From assembly GCA_946478895.1 (NCBI GenBank), contig CAMLDY010000007.1, forward strand, positions 1-58,287: a DNA stretch of 58,287 nt. The letters run 5' to 3'. Within the stretch, counting starts at the first letter, position 1; every line of letters starts with the position of its first letter. The notes beneath the pieces are model-generated. The model did not search any database. It was given only the letters and a program-made list of their open reading frames with translations, and was not told the origin of the DNA. Shown piece by piece: positions 7,445 to 15,284 of the stretch. The position numbers and the translations under genes are program-made. Source of the stretch: an uncultured Gemmatimonadota bacterium. Its GTDB lineage: Bacteria > Gemmatimonadota > Gemmatimonadetes > Gemmatimonadales > Gemmatimonadaceae.

Positions 7445-8464
7445 TTGGCGACCATTCGCGATTACGACGTCGTCATCGTCGGCGCCGGCCCGGCCGGGAT
7501 GACCGCGGCTCTTTACACCGGCAGGGCACTGCTGCGCACCGCGGTGCTCGAGCGCGGCTTTCCCGGTGGCGAGCTGCTCAACACCGAGTACCTCGACGAT
7601 GTGATCGGCTTTCCCAAGATTCTGGGTTACGAGCTGGCGGAGAAATTCGCGGCGCATGCGAAGCAATTCGGCGCTGAATTCTTCGAGACGACGACGGTGA
7701 CGTCGGTGGCAAAGCAGCCCGACGGTTACTTCCACACCGAGACCGACAAGGGCGACATCTTCAGGTCACCGGCGGTGATCGTCACCGCCGGCGGCACGCC
7801 GATCAAGCTCGGGATTCCGGGTGAGCTCGAGTACGCCGGCAAGGGCGTTTCCTACTGCGCGATCTGCGATGCTGCGTTCTTCAAGCAGCAGGTCGTAGCC
7901 GTGGTGGGCGGTGGCGACGCCGCGACGGAGGAAGCCGACTTCCTCACCCGCTACGCGGACAAAGTGTATCTGATTCACCGGCGCCACGAGCTGCGCGCCT
8001 CGAAGATTCTTCAGCAGCACGTCTTCGAGAATCCCAAGATCGAGGTCATCTGGGACACCGTCGTCGAAAAGGTCGACGGCAATCCCGAGAAGGGGATGAC
8101 CGGGCTGCATCTGCACAATCTCGTTACCGCGGAGCGGAAGTTTCTGCCCGCGGATGGGCTTTTCATTTTCATCGGCTTCCGGCCCAACACCGGAGTGATC
8201 GCCGGTCACTTCGACCACGACGTGATGGGCTACGCGATCACCGACAACGCGATGATGTCGTCGATTCCGGGCTTGTTCGTGGCGGGTGATTTGCGCGCGC
8301 AGCTGACCCGGCAGGTTACGACGGCAGCGGGCGACGCAACTACCGCGGCGATCGCGGCGGACAAATACATCGGCAGATTCAAGGAGGCGGCACGCAACGG
8401 GTCGAGTGAGCCGACTCGTGACGCAGTCGAGAGCTCCCATGTGAGCGCGGGCGGATACACGTGA
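7445..8464 (+). CDS. trxB: Thioredoxin reductase
   Basis: An FAD- and NADPH-dependent reductase of thioredoxin, 339 aa, cytoplasmic. The FAD motif VGAGPAGMTAA is at 12-22, the redox pair Cys138-Ala-Ile-Cys141-Asp fits the TrxB CxxCD pattern, and GGGDAATEEA (155-164) with HRRHELRAS binds NADPH. Near the C-terminus GLFVAGDLR is the second FAD contact. The length is slightly above the usual 310-320 owing to a hydrophilic tail. The start is TTG 7445. The 78-base gap after the SDR gene contains a TATATT hexamer at 7394-7399 without a convincing -35 box. Confidence 0.93.
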   Translation: MATIRDYDVVIVGAGPAGMTAALYTGRALLRTAVLERGFPGGELLNTEYLDDVIGFPKILGYELAEKFAAHAKQFGAEFFETTTVTSVAKQPDGYFHTETDKGDIFRSPAVIVTAGGTPIKLGIPGELEYAGKGVSYCAICDAAFFKQQVVAVVGGGDAATEEADFLTRYADKVYLIHRRHELRASKILQQHVFENPKIEVIWDTVVEKVDGNPEKGMTGLHLHNLVTAERKFLPADGLFIFIGFRPNTGVIAGHFDHDVMGYAITDNAMMSSIPGLFVAGDLRAQLTRQVTTAAGDATTAAIAADKYIGRFKEAARNGSSEPTRDAVESSHVSAGGYT

Positions 8465-8480
8465 CCGCGGCGCGGGAAGA

Positions 8481-9128
8481 GTGCACTTGAAGGTTCAGCC
8501 CATCACCGTCGGCGCGTTTCAGGAGAACTCGTATCTCGTCGTCGACGAGGAGTCGAATCGCGCCGTGATCGTCGATCCGGGCGGGGAAGGCGAGCGGATC
8601 GTCGATGCGATCGAGCGCTCCGGCGCCGAGCTCGAGGCGATCTGGGTTACCCACGCGCACGTCGATCACGTCGGCGCGATTGCATCGGTGAAGCGGCGCT
8701 GGGACGTTCCTGTTTATCTTCATCCCCTCGACCGCCGGCTGTACGAGGCCGCATCACGTCAGGCGGAAGTGTACGGCCTTCCGTTCGAGGAGCCGCCCGT
8801 CCCCGACCGCGAATTCAGCGATGGCCAGGAGGTGCAGCTTGGCGATGCGCGAATGACCGTGATGCATGCGCCCGGCCACGCGCCGGGTCACGTCGTGATC
8901 CACGGCAACGGGATCGCGCTGGTGGGTGATTGTCTTTTCGCCGGGTCGATCGGAAGGACCGACCTTCCATTCTCGAATCCACCGCAGCTCGCCGACAGTC
9001 TGCGGCGCATCGCCTCGCTGCCGGACGATACCGTGGTCTATCCAGGTCACGGTATCCCGACGACCATCGGTGAGGAGAAGCAGTCCAATCCTTTCCTGAA
9101 CGGAACCGCCCGCATTGTGGGGCGCTAA
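8481..9128 (+). CDS. Metallo-beta-lactamase-fold hydrolase (glyoxalase II-like)
   Basis: A 215-aa protein of the glyoxalase II/YcbL type, a cytoplasmic thioester hydrolase fold using two metals. The ligand set is complete: THAHVDHVG, HAPGHAPGH, GDCLFAGSIGRTDL and the final YPGHG. It is shorter than true glyoxalase II and lacks its C-terminal helical domain, as in YcbL-like enzymes. GTG 8481 is taken as start; TTG 8487 is an alternative two codons on. It follows trxB by 16 bases and is likely cotranscribed with it. Substrate not predictable. Confidence 0.83.
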   Translation: MHLKVQPITVGAFQENSYLVVDEESNRAVIVDPGGEGERIVDAIERSGAELEAIWVTHAHVDHVGAIASVKRRWDVPVYLHPLDRRLYEAASRQAEVYGLPFEEPPVPDREFSDGQEVQLGDARMTVMHAPGHAPGHVVIHGNGIALVGDCLFAGSIGRTDLPFSNPPQLADSLRRIASLPDDTVVYPGHGIPTTIGEEKQSNPFLNGTARIVGR

Positions 9129-9148
9129 CCAGAATTCCTGATCAGATC

Positions 9149-10576
9149 ATGACGGATAAGACCCGCACCGAGAAGGATCCCCTCGGAACGCTGGAGGTTC
9201 CAGTCGATGCTCTGTACGGCGTGCAGACGTTACGCGCGGTACAGAACTTTCCAATCAGCGGACTCAAGCCCCTTCCGGCGTTCGTCGATGCAACGGTGCG
9301 AATCAAGCGCGCGGCGGCGCTGACCCACAAGCAAACCGGCAGACTCGAGGCAAAGCTCGCCGACGCGATCGTCAAAGCGGCGGATGAAGTACTCGGCGGC
9401 CAGCACCGCGAGCAGTTCGTGGTGGACGTGTATCAGGCCGGCGCCGGCACATCCCACAACATGAACGTCAACGAGGTGCTCGCCAATCGCGCCAACGAGC
9501 TGCTCGGCGGCAAGCGTGGGACGTACACGCCCGTCCATCCGAACGATCACGTCAACATGGCGCAGTCGACCAATGATGTGATTCCCACCGCGATTCGCCT
9601 CGCGTGTCTGACGGAGCTGCCGTCGCTGCAGGAGTCTTTCGACGAACTCGCAAGAGAATTCGAGAAGAAGGCGAAGGAGTTCGACGGAGTGATCAAGTCG
9701 GGCCGAACGCACCTGCAGGATGCGATGCCGATCCGGCTCGGACAGGAGTTCGCGGCGTACGCCGGATCGCTGCGACGCGGTCTCGAACGGGTGGTCGGCG
9801 CGGCGAACTACCTGCGCGATCTCGGCATTGGCGGCAGTGCGGTCGGAACGGGAGTCAACGTCGAGCCCGAGTATCCGCCGCTGATGGTCAAGCACCTCAA
9901 GGATTCGGCAAAGGTCGAGCTGCGCGAAGGGGCAGATCGAATTCAGCTGATGCAGAGCATGGGCGATGTCGCCGGTTTCAGCGCCCAGCTTCGGGTACTC
10001 GCGACGGATCTGAGCAAGATCGCGAGCGACCTCAGATTGCTGGCAAGCGGGCCGCGCACCGGCTTCGACGAGATTCGCTTGCCGGCGGTGCAACCCGGAT
10101 CGTCGATCATGCCGGGCAAGGTCAATCCGTCAATTCCGGAAATGGTGAACCAGGTCTGCTTCCAGGTCGTCGGCAACGATGCCTGCGTGGGCGCCGCAGC
10201 CGAGCACGGGCAGCTCGAACTCAACGTGATGATGCCCGTGATCGCCTACAACGTGCTGATGTCGATGATGATTCTGCGCAATTCAGCCAGAGTGCTGGCG
10301 GAGAAAACCGTGCGCGGCCTCGAGGCGAATGAAGCGCAGTGCGAGTATTGGGTCGAGCGCTCGGCTGCTCTCGCAACCGCTCTCGCTCCACAGATCGGCT
10401 ACGCCCGCGCCGCTGAGATCAGCAAGCAGTCGGTGAAGGAGAACGTGCTGATTCGCGATCTCGTCGAGCGCGAGAAAGTGTTGCCGCCCGATGAGATTGC
10501 CGACGTGCTCGATCTACGGAAGATGACGGAGATCGGGGTGCCGGGTGGGAAACACGGCGGGGGAGCGGTCGGATAG
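9149..10576 (+). CDS. aspA: Aspartate ammonia-lyase (aspartase)
   Basis: Deaminates L-aspartate to fumarate and ammonium. It belongs to the fumarase/aspartase superfamily, and the choice of aspartase rests on LYGVQTLRAVQNFPISG at 22-38 and AGAGTSHNMN at 97-106, which resemble AspA more than FumC. The catalytic loop GSSIMPGKVNP is at 317-327, with its Ser as the general base. At 475 aa it has normal length. TSHN (101-104) carries His where many aspartases have a small residue. ATG 9149 is 20 bases after the hydrolase gene. A fumarase role is the main alternative. Confidence 0.85.
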   Translation: MTDKTRTEKDPLGTLEVPVDALYGVQTLRAVQNFPISGLKPLPAFVDATVRIKRAAALTHKQTGRLEAKLADAIVKAADEVLGGQHREQFVVDVYQAGAGTSHNMNVNEVLANRANELLGGKRGTYTPVHPNDHVNMAQSTNDVIPTAIRLACLTELPSLQESFDELAREFEKKAKEFDGVIKSGRTHLQDAMPIRLGQEFAAYAGSLRRGLERVVGAANYLRDLGIGGSAVGTGVNVEPEYPPLMVKHLKDSAKVELREGADRIQLMQSMGDVAGFSAQLRVLATDLSKIASDLRLLASGPRTGFDEIRLPAVQPGSSIMPGKVNPSIPEMVNQVCFQVVGNDACVGAAAEHGQLELNVMMPVIAYNVLMSMMILRNSARVLAEKTVRGLEANEAQCEYWVERSAALATALAPQIGYARAAEISKQSVKENVLIRDLVEREKVLPPDEIADVLDLRKMTEIGVPGGKHGGGAVG

Positions 10577-10601
10577 GGTCTCATTGGCAGATTTTCAAAA
10601 A

Positions 10602-10614
10602 GCAACAGAACGGG
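10602..10614 (+). other. Solitary 13-mer matching an end of palindrome family C
   Basis: GCAACAGAACGGG occurs here once in the aspA-Rrf2 gap and recurs, reverse-complemented, in the right arm of the palindrome at 18898-18942. It is followed by a GGTTGTG heptamer repeated twice. It could be a relic of an element end or coincidence. Confidence 0.35.
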
Positions 10615-10680
10615 TTGTGGGTTGTGGGAAGCACGGTTGCCGGTTGTTGGCGACTACCGCAAGACAGTCCGACTCGCTGT

Positions 10681-10708
10681 TCTTCGCCCGCGACGGGCTT
10701 GTACAATG
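10681..10708 (+). promoter_or_regulatory. Candidate promoter of the Rrf2 regulator gene
   Basis: A good -10 hexamer TACAAT (10703-10708) stands 25 bases before the ATG at 10733. The best -35 at suitable distance is TTCTTC (10681-10686), spacer 16, which is weak. A small inverted repeat GCCCG-CGA-CGGGC (10687-10699) lies in the spacer and could be an operator for the adjacent regulator. Confidence 0.35.
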
Positions 10709-10732
10709 GTCGTTGTCTCCCTATCCTGAAGC

Positions 10733-11230
10733 ATGCGGATAACGACCTGGGCAGAGTACGGCGTCATTTGCGCGCTCAACCTTGCCAAGCGCACCGAGCT
10801 GGGGCCGATCAATGGCCGCGAGATCGCGAGGCAGGAGCGCCTCCCGGCTGACTATGTCGAGCAGATTCTGCTGAGGCTTCGCCGCGCGGGGGTGATTACG
10901 AGCACGCGGGGCGCTCGAGGAGGGTACGTGCTGGCGCGACCCGCGGCCGAGATATCGATCAGGGACGTCATCCACGCCTCCGAGCTCGAGACTTTCGATC
11001 TCCACTGCGTCAGTCATCCCGTCGAGGAGGAGCGCTGCTCGGCGTCGCACAGCTGCAGCATCAGGCCGGTCTGGGTGATGTTGCAGAAGAGGATCGACGA
11101 CGTGCTCCAGGGAGTGAGTCTCGCCGATCTTCTGCACGACGAGCCGACGGTTCGCGAGCGGGTCGGCCTGGAGGGCGAGCAGCGCCAGGGTCAGGAGAAG
11201 CCGGGCCTTCCGATTCTCGAGACCGTTTAG
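10733..11230 (+). CDS. Rrf2-family transcriptional regulator with IscR-like cysteines
   Basis: A 165-aa winged-helix DNA-binding protein of the Rrf2 family, which includes the Fe-S sensor IscR and the NO sensor NsrR. The wing motif GARGGYVLAR (60-69) is typical. Three cysteines, Cys92, Cys102 and Cys108, fall in the region where IscR has Cys92, Cys98 and Cys104, so an iron-sulfur cluster is plausible, with a longer first spacing. A charged C-terminal extension is present. No isc or suf genes are adjacent. It is flanked by its own candidate promoter and a strong terminator, so it is probably monocistronic. Confidence 0.85.
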   Translation: MRITTWAEYGVICALNLAKRTELGPINGREIARQERLPADYVEQILLRLRRAGVITSTRGARGGYVLARPAAEISIRDVIHASELETFDLHCVSHPVEEERCSASHSCSIRPVWVMLQKRIDDVLQGVSLADLLHDEPTVRERVGLEGEQRQGQEKPGLPILETV

Positions 11231-11250
11231 ATTTCGGTCACTTCGCAAAA

Positions 11251-11287
11251 AACGGCGCGTCTGACTGGCAGACGCGCCGTTCTGTTT
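11251..11287 (+). terminator. Bidirectional Rho-independent terminator
   Basis: A 13-bp perfect stem (11251-11263 with 11269-11281, starting AACGGCGCGTCTG) with a 5-base loop, followed by CTGTTTT on the + strand and preceded by AAAAAA, which gives a U tract for the minus strand. It can end both the Rrf2 gene and the convergent tRNA-Leu transcript. Confidence 0.88.
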
Positions 11288-11290
11288 TAG

Positions 11291-11374
11291 TGCCGAAGGG
11301 GGGACTCGAACCCCCACGAGCTTGCGCCCACTGGCTCCTGAAGCCAGCGCGTCTACCAGTTCCACCACTTCGGC
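11291..11374 (-). tRNA. tRNA-Leu(CAG)
   Basis: Read on the minus strand the 84-nt sequence folds as a class II tRNA. The 7-bp acceptor stem GCCGAAG/CTTCGGC carries an unpaired A discriminator. The anticodon stem CTGGC/GCCAG closes the loop TTCAGGA, giving anticodon CAG for CUG leucine codons. A long variable arm and a T arm GGGGG-TTCGAGT-CCCCC follow. CCA is not encoded. It is the only minus-strand gene in the window and has its own promoter. Confidence 0.95.
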
Positions 11375-11388
11375 CGATCGAACTTGGG

Positions 11389-11417
11389 AAGATAGAAAGT
11401 GCGAAGATGCAAGTCAA
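11389..11417 (-). promoter_or_regulatory. Promoter of tRNA-Leu
   Basis: On the minus strand TTGACT (11417-11412) and TATCTT (11394-11389) are separated by exactly 17 bases, with the tRNA 5' end 15 bases beyond the -10 box. This is a good sigma70-type arrangement for a stable RNA gene. Confidence 0.75.
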
Positions 11418-11471
11418 CGCGATCGGACTTTCTGAAGATGATTGTTGCGTCTAACTTGGAAACGAAGTCAA

Positions 11472-11942
11472 ATGGCAGAGACCGTCGAGAAGGACGCGAA
11501 GCAGTCCGTGGCGCGGAACAAACGCGCCAGGCACGACTACCACATCCTGGACACCTGGGAAGCAGGAGTCGTTCTGACCGGCAGCGAGGTCAAGTCGCTT
11601 CGAAACGGAAAAGCCAACATCGCTGATTCCTACGCGATCGTCAGAGATGGAGAAGTGTTTCTGCTCAATCTGCACATATCGCCCTACGAACAGGCGAGTT
11701 ACTTCAACCACGAGCCCACACGGACGCGGAAGCTCCTGCTTCACCGCAAGGAGATCCGCAAGATGATTGGCGCCGTGGAGCGTCAGGGCCTGACTCTCAT
11801 TCCGCTCGAGCTCTACTTCAGGAAGGGGAAGGCGAAGGTCGCGCTCGCGCTGGGGAAGGGAAAGAAGCTTTACGACAAGCGCGCCGATCAGAAGCGCCGC
11901 GACGACGAGCGCGACATGCAGCGCGCGGTGCGCACGCGATGA
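11472..11942 (+). CDS. smpB: SsrA-binding protein SmpB
   Basis: Binds tmRNA and delivers it to stalled ribosomes for trans-translation. At 156 aa it has the usual length. Signature segments are RHDYHILDTWEAGVVLTGSEVKSLRNGKANI, then YFNHEPTRTRKLLLHRKEI, and the basic, unstructured C-terminal tail (KKLYDKRADQKRRDDERD) that reads the mRNA channel. ATG 11472 fits the family N-terminus, MAETVEKDAKQSVARNKRAR; an extension to 11442 is unlikely. Its stop overlaps the amidase start (ATGA). No tmRNA gene is visible in the window. Confidence 0.95.
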   Translation: MAETVEKDAKQSVARNKRARHDYHILDTWEAGVVLTGSEVKSLRNGKANIADSYAIVRDGEVFLLNLHISPYEQASYFNHEPTRTRKLLLHRKEIRKMIGAVERQGLTLIPLELYFRKGKAKVALALGKGKKLYDKRADQKRRDDERDMQRAVRTR

Positions 11943-13231
11943 TCGCGATCGCACTGGCGCTGCAAATCGCAGCCGCAACCGCGGCGGCTCCGACGTTCAT
12001 CCTCGTCGGCGACGGAGCGAGTCCGGCGCAGGTTCCCGTAACTATTACGGGCGGTGAAGCGACCGTTCGCGCCGATGCTCTCATGCGCGCGCTGAATGCC
12101 ACGCTGATCACGGGCACCAATCTGCACTACACGCTGGCTTTTCCGGGGGCGAGACTCGCGCTCATCGACGGGATCCCCTTCGCCAAGCTCGACACCCTGA
12201 CGATTCCACTCACTCGCGCGCCGCAGGTACACGGAGGCCAGCTCTACCTTCCGTTCCAATTTGTGAGTGAGGTCATCCCGCGGTACGTCGACGGCTACGT
12301 CTATGACGTCGTGCACGGCGCCCTTCGCAGCGCGACGCCGGCGCGAGCAGCGACGATTGCCGCTGCGCGGACCCCGGCGCCAACAACGACGGCCCAGCGG
12401 GCCGAGTCGACCAGCGCCCGGGCGCCCGCCGAATCAACCAGTGCGCGCGCGCCAGCGGTGACCGCCGCTCCGGTAGTGCCGCGCCGGGATCCGGCTCCCA
12501 AACCGAGTCAACGCCAGCTCGTCGTCATCGACGCCGGGCACGGCGGTCCCGACAACGGTATGACCGGCCCGATCGGCTCGCCGCGGTGGTTCATCGAAAA
12601 GGATGTGACTCTCGCGGTCGCGAAGAAGCTGGCGAGCGTGATGCGCGCGCGTGGCTACGACGTGCTCATGACACGCACCACCGATACGCTCATCGCGCTG
12701 CACGATCGCGGCAAGATCGCGAACGCCGCCCACGGCGATGTATTCATCTCCATCCACGTCAACGCTCCCGGCTCCAGCACCGCCAGGGCGGCGCGGGAGC
12801 GCGGATTTGAGACATATTTCCTCGCTGAGGCCAAGACCGAGGATGAGCGCCGGGTGGAAAACATGGAAAACGAATCGGTGAAGTTCGAGACGGGTGCCAA
12901 CGCTCCGAAGGGAGACCCGCTCAGCTTCATCATCACCGATATGGCGCAAAATGAGCACTTGCGGGAGTCGAGCGATCTCGCGCAGACGATCCAGAATGGT
13001 CTGATCGATGTGCACCCCGGTCCAAACCGTGGTGTGCAGCAGGCGAATTTCGCGGTGCTGCGCGGATCGTACATGCCGGCGGTTCTGATCGAGCTCGGCT
13101 TCGGCAGCAATCAGTCGGAAGCGACTTATCTCAGCGACGATGCCAACCAGCGCGCATTGGCGAGAAACATCGCCAGCTCCGTGATTGCGTACCTGGGCCA
13201 CTACGAGATGCGCGTCGGGGGCACCCGGTAG
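11939..13231 (+). CDS. N-acetylmuramoyl-L-alanine amidase (Amidase_3), secreted
   Basis: A zinc amidase that cuts the amide bond between muramic acid and the peptide stem of peptidoglycan, 430 aa. Order of parts: a signal-like hydrophobic start (1-17), a beta-rich N-terminal module like the copper-amine-oxidase or AMIN stalk (about 20-130), and a Pro/Ala/Ser/Thr linker with an internal duplication (STSARAPAE twice, near 157-173). The catalytic domain runs from 192. Zinc and catalytic residues are His201 (DAGHGG), Glu220, His273 (SIHVNA) and the Glu of VLIELGFGSN. It acts in the periplasm, in septum splitting or wall turnover. Translation is coupled to smpB. Confidence 0.9.
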   Translation: MIAIALALQIAAATAAAPTFILVGDGASPAQVPVTITGGEATVRADALMRALNATLITGTNLHYTLAFPGARLALIDGIPFAKLDTLTIPLTRAPQVHGGQLYLPFQFVSEVIPRYVDGYVYDVVHGALRSATPARAATIAAARTPAPTTTAQRAESTSARAPAESTSARAPAVTAAPVVPRRDPAPKPSQRQLVVIDAGHGGPDNGMTGPIGSPRWFIEKDVTLAVAKKLASVMRARGYDVLMTRTTDTLIALHDRGKIANAAHGDVFISIHVNAPGSSTARAARERGFETYFLAEAKTEDERRVENMENESVKFETGANAPKGDPLSFIITDMAQNEHLRESSDLAQTIQNGLIDVHPGPNRGVQQANFAVLRGSYMPAVLIELGFGSNQSEATYLSDDANQRALARNIASSVIAYLGHYEMRVGGTR

Positions 13232-13233
13232 CG

Positions 13234-14163
13234 GTGGCGGCGTCCCCACTCGCAGTCACTGCCGCGGGAATCGAATTTCAAAATCCAGTATTGCTTGCCG
13301 CCGGAACCGCCGCGTACGGAAGGGAGCTCGCTCGTGTGGTGAATCTCGATCGGCTCGGCGGTTTCGTGACGAAAGCGATCAGTCTCGAGCCCAGACACGG
13401 TGCGCCATCTCCGCGGGTAGCGGAGTTCGAGGGCGGGATGATCAATGCGGTCGGTCTGGCGAACCCGGGCGTCGAGGAAGTCAAAGCAGAACATCTTCCG
13501 TGGCTGGCGACCAATCTCAAGCGCGCGAAGGTGCTGGCGAACGTCGTCGGCAGGCAGGTCGAAGACTTTGGCCAGGTGGTCTCCCTGCTCGATGACGAGG
13601 CGGTATTGGCAGGATTCGAGCTCAACGTCAGCTGTCCGAACGTCCGCGCAGGCGGCATGGAGTTCGGCGCCGATCCCGCGGCGCTCGCGGAAGTCGTAAC
13701 GCGCGCGCGCGCGGCGACGCGCAAGCCGCTCTTCGTGAAGCTGTCGCCGACGGTGCAGGACATCGGGCGGATGGCGGCCGTCGCGGCTGATGCCGGCGCG
13801 GACGGGATCTCGGTGGTGAATACGATTCCGGGACTGGTCATCGACGTCGATACTCGCCGGCCGGGTCTCGGTTTCGGCACCGGAGGTGTGAGTGGACCGG
13901 GCCTGCTGCCGGTGGGCGTGCTCGCCACCTACAAGGTTGCGAAGTCGGTGAAGCTGCCTATCATCGGCGTGGGTGGAATCTCGCGCGCGACCGACATCAT
14001 CCAGTACGTGATCGCCGGTGCGACGTTGACGGCCATTGGAACAGCCGCAATGCTGCAACCGCGGCTGCCGGAGCGTCTGGTGGACGACCTTGGCGAGTGG
14101 TGTCGCCGCAAAGGAGTGGGATCCTTGTCGGAGCTGCGCGGGACTCTCGAGTGGAAGGTCTGA
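13234..14163 (+). CDS. pyrD: Dihydroorotate dehydrogenase, class 1B type
   Basis: Oxidises dihydroorotate to orotate in pyrimidine synthesis, with bound FMN, 309 aa, soluble. Active-site Cys134 lies in ELNVSCPN, the class 1 hallmark. KAISLEPR and GLANPG near the start and VGVGGISRATD near the end bind FMN. Class 1B enzymes pair with a PyrK electron-transfer subunit; no pyrK is seen here, so the partner is encoded elsewhere or another acceptor is used. GTG 13234 follows the amidase stop by 2 bases. pyrF follows directly, so pyrD-pyrF is an operon; carB lies 4.8 kb downstream. Confidence 0.92.
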   Translation: MAASPLAVTAAGIEFQNPVLLAAGTAAYGRELARVVNLDRLGGFVTKAISLEPRHGAPSPRVAEFEGGMINAVGLANPGVEEVKAEHLPWLATNLKRAKVLANVVGRQVEDFGQVVSLLDDEAVLAGFELNVSCPNVRAGGMEFGADPAALAEVVTRARAATRKPLFVKLSPTVQDIGRMAAVAADAGADGISVVNTIPGLVIDVDTRRPGLGFGTGGVSGPGLLPVGVLATYKVAKSVKLPIIGVGGISRATDIIQYVIAGATLTAIGTAAMLQPRLPERLVDDLGEWCRRKGVGSLSELRGTLEWKV

Positions 14164-14164
14164 C

Positions 14165-14920
14165 TTGAGCCCGCACAGTCAGCGGCCGCCGACTACCCGG
14201 ACCAAGGTGCCGACTCGCACCACGACGGGGGGCTCGAAGCGTCCGGTACCGATCGTGGCGCTCGACTTCCCCCGCGCCGATCAGGCTCTGGCGATGGTCG
14301 AGCGGCTCGGCGATGCATGCAAGTTCTACAAGGTCGGCGCGGAGCTCTTTACCGCGACAGGGCCGCAGATCGTCCAGACCCTCCGCGCGCTCGGCAAAGA
14401 CGTTTTCCTCGATCTCAAGTTCCACGACATCCCGAATACGGTGCGGGGTGCGACGCGGAGCGCGGCAGCCATCGGCGCAAAGCTGGTGACGGTGCACGCC
14501 ACGGGCGGCCGGGAGATGCTCGAGGCTGCGGTGGAGGGGGCGGGTGCCAAGTGTGGCGTACTCGGGGTGACCATCCTGACCTCGATCGACGCGGCGATGC
14601 TTCGCACGGCGTGGGGCCGAAAGTCCCTGGAGGTTTACGGGGAAGTGCTGCGGCTCGCGGGCGAGTGTGCGGATGCGGGCGCCCACGGGGTGGTTTGCAG
14701 CGGGCTCGAGGCCCAGAAGATCGGCGCCAAGTATGGGGAGAAGCTCAAGCTTCTGGTGCCCGGGATCCGGCCCGCCGGCGGGCGAACGGACGACCAGAAG
14801 CGCACGGTGACAGCGGCTGAGGCTGCCCGGGCGGGGGCCAACTACATTGTGCTGGGGCGGATGATCACCGAGGCCAAGGACCCGGCATCGGAGCTTAAGT
14901 CGGTGATGACCACGATTTAG
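14165..14920 (+). CDS. pyrF: Orotidine 5'-phosphate decarboxylase
   Basis: Last step of UMP synthesis. The core begins VPIVALDFPRADQALAMVE. The catalytic Lys/Asp tetrad lies in DVFLDLKFHDIPNTV, and the phosphate loops are LVPGIRP and ANYIVLGRMITEAKDP. The TTG at 14165, one base after pyrD, gives a 251-aa product with a basic, Thr/Pro-rich tail of about 27 residues before the barrel. GTG 14207 would shorten that tail and is an alternative. Cytoplasmic dimer expected. Confidence 0.92.
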   Translation: MSPHSQRPPTTRTKVPTRTTTGGSKRPVPIVALDFPRADQALAMVERLGDACKFYKVGAELFTATGPQIVQTLRALGKDVFLDLKFHDIPNTVRGATRSAAAIGAKLVTVHATGGREMLEAAVEGAGAKCGVLGVTILTSIDAAMLRTAWGRKSLEVYGEVLRLAGECADAGAHGVVCSGLEAQKIGAKYGEKLKLLVPGIRPAGGRTDDQKRTVTAAEAARAGANYIVLGRMITEAKDPASELKSVMTTI

Positions 14921-14952
14921 CTGGGCAGCTCGGCAGCTCGGAGCGCGCGGCT

Positions 14953-15155
14953 TTCAAGTCGGGGAATCGATCTCGGCGTCCACTGACATCTACAAAACAG
15001 AAGCGGGGAGCCCTAAGCTTTGTCAGCCTGCTGCGTGGGGCTGGGCCTCCGCATTTCGTAATCGGCGCCCAGCAGCAGGCTGACTACGGTTAAAGCTCCC
15101 CGCTTTTGTCTTGTGGATGTCGTTAGCACCGCCGAGATCGATTCCCCGCCTTGAC
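14953..15155. repeat. Long imperfect palindrome, family A copy 1
   Basis: A 203-bp inverted repeat in the gap after pyrF. Terminal arms match over 26 bases with two mismatches (outer sequence GTCAAGGCGGGGAATCGAT on the minus-strand reading of the right end). Pairing continues inward through GCGGGGAGC/GCTCCCCGC and TCAGCCTGCTGC/GCAGCAGGCTGA to a loop of about 35 bases near 15036-15070. The right arm is followed by TTTTGTCTTG at 15104-15113, so the inner hairpin might also terminate pyrF. It is related to 32461-32690. The 364-bp gap holds this element, then the rpmJ promoter and leader. Confidence 0.88.
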
Positions 15156-15189
15156 CGTTCGCACCGTTAAGTACCGATGCCTCCATGGG

Positions 15190-15218
15190 TTGCGTGCCGT
15201 CCCAGTCCAATGTATTTT
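15190..15218 (+). promoter_or_regulatory. Promoter of the rpmJ-rpsM ribosomal protein operon
   Basis: TTGCGT (15190-15195) and TATTTT (15213-15218) are spaced 17 bases apart, placing the expected start of RNA near 15225 and leaving a leader of about 60 bases before rpmJ. A second, poorer option uses TTGACC at 15151 at the edge of the family A palindrome. Confidence 0.6.
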
Positions 15219-15240
15219 CAAAGGCTGGCTCGGAAATTAT

Positions 15241-15262
15241 CGGGCGCCCCGAAGGGTGCCCG
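15241..15262 (+). promoter_or_regulatory. Leader hairpin before rpmJ
   Basis: A 9-bp stem, CGGGCGCCC with GGGTGCCCG (one G-U pair), closed by a CGAA loop, ends 22 bases before the rpmJ start and inside the predicted transcript leader. Ribosomal protein operons are often controlled by such leaders. Here the S4 gene in the operon is a natural candidate regulator by analogy, not shown. Confidence 0.45.
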
Positions 15263-15284
15263 CTCATCAAGCATGGAGTTGGAC

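Noticed and set aside
9149..10576. Reading this gene as class II fumarase
   Set aside because: The N-terminal YGVQTLRAVQNFPISG and AGAGTSHNMN segments fit aspartase better, although activity cannot be settled from sequence.
10611..10650. GGTTGTG repeats as a CRISPR or larger tandem array
   Set aside because: Only two full heptamers are present, with no spacer structure and no cas genes.
11378..11471. tmRNA gene next to smpB
   Set aside because: The 94-base gap is too short and has no tRNA-Ala-like ends; it holds the tRNA-Leu promoter.
15013..15270. Minus-strand open frame across palindrome A copy 1, similar in part to one across copy 2
   Set aside because: Similarity follows from the repeated DNA; the frames extend into unrelated flanks and have no ribosome site.
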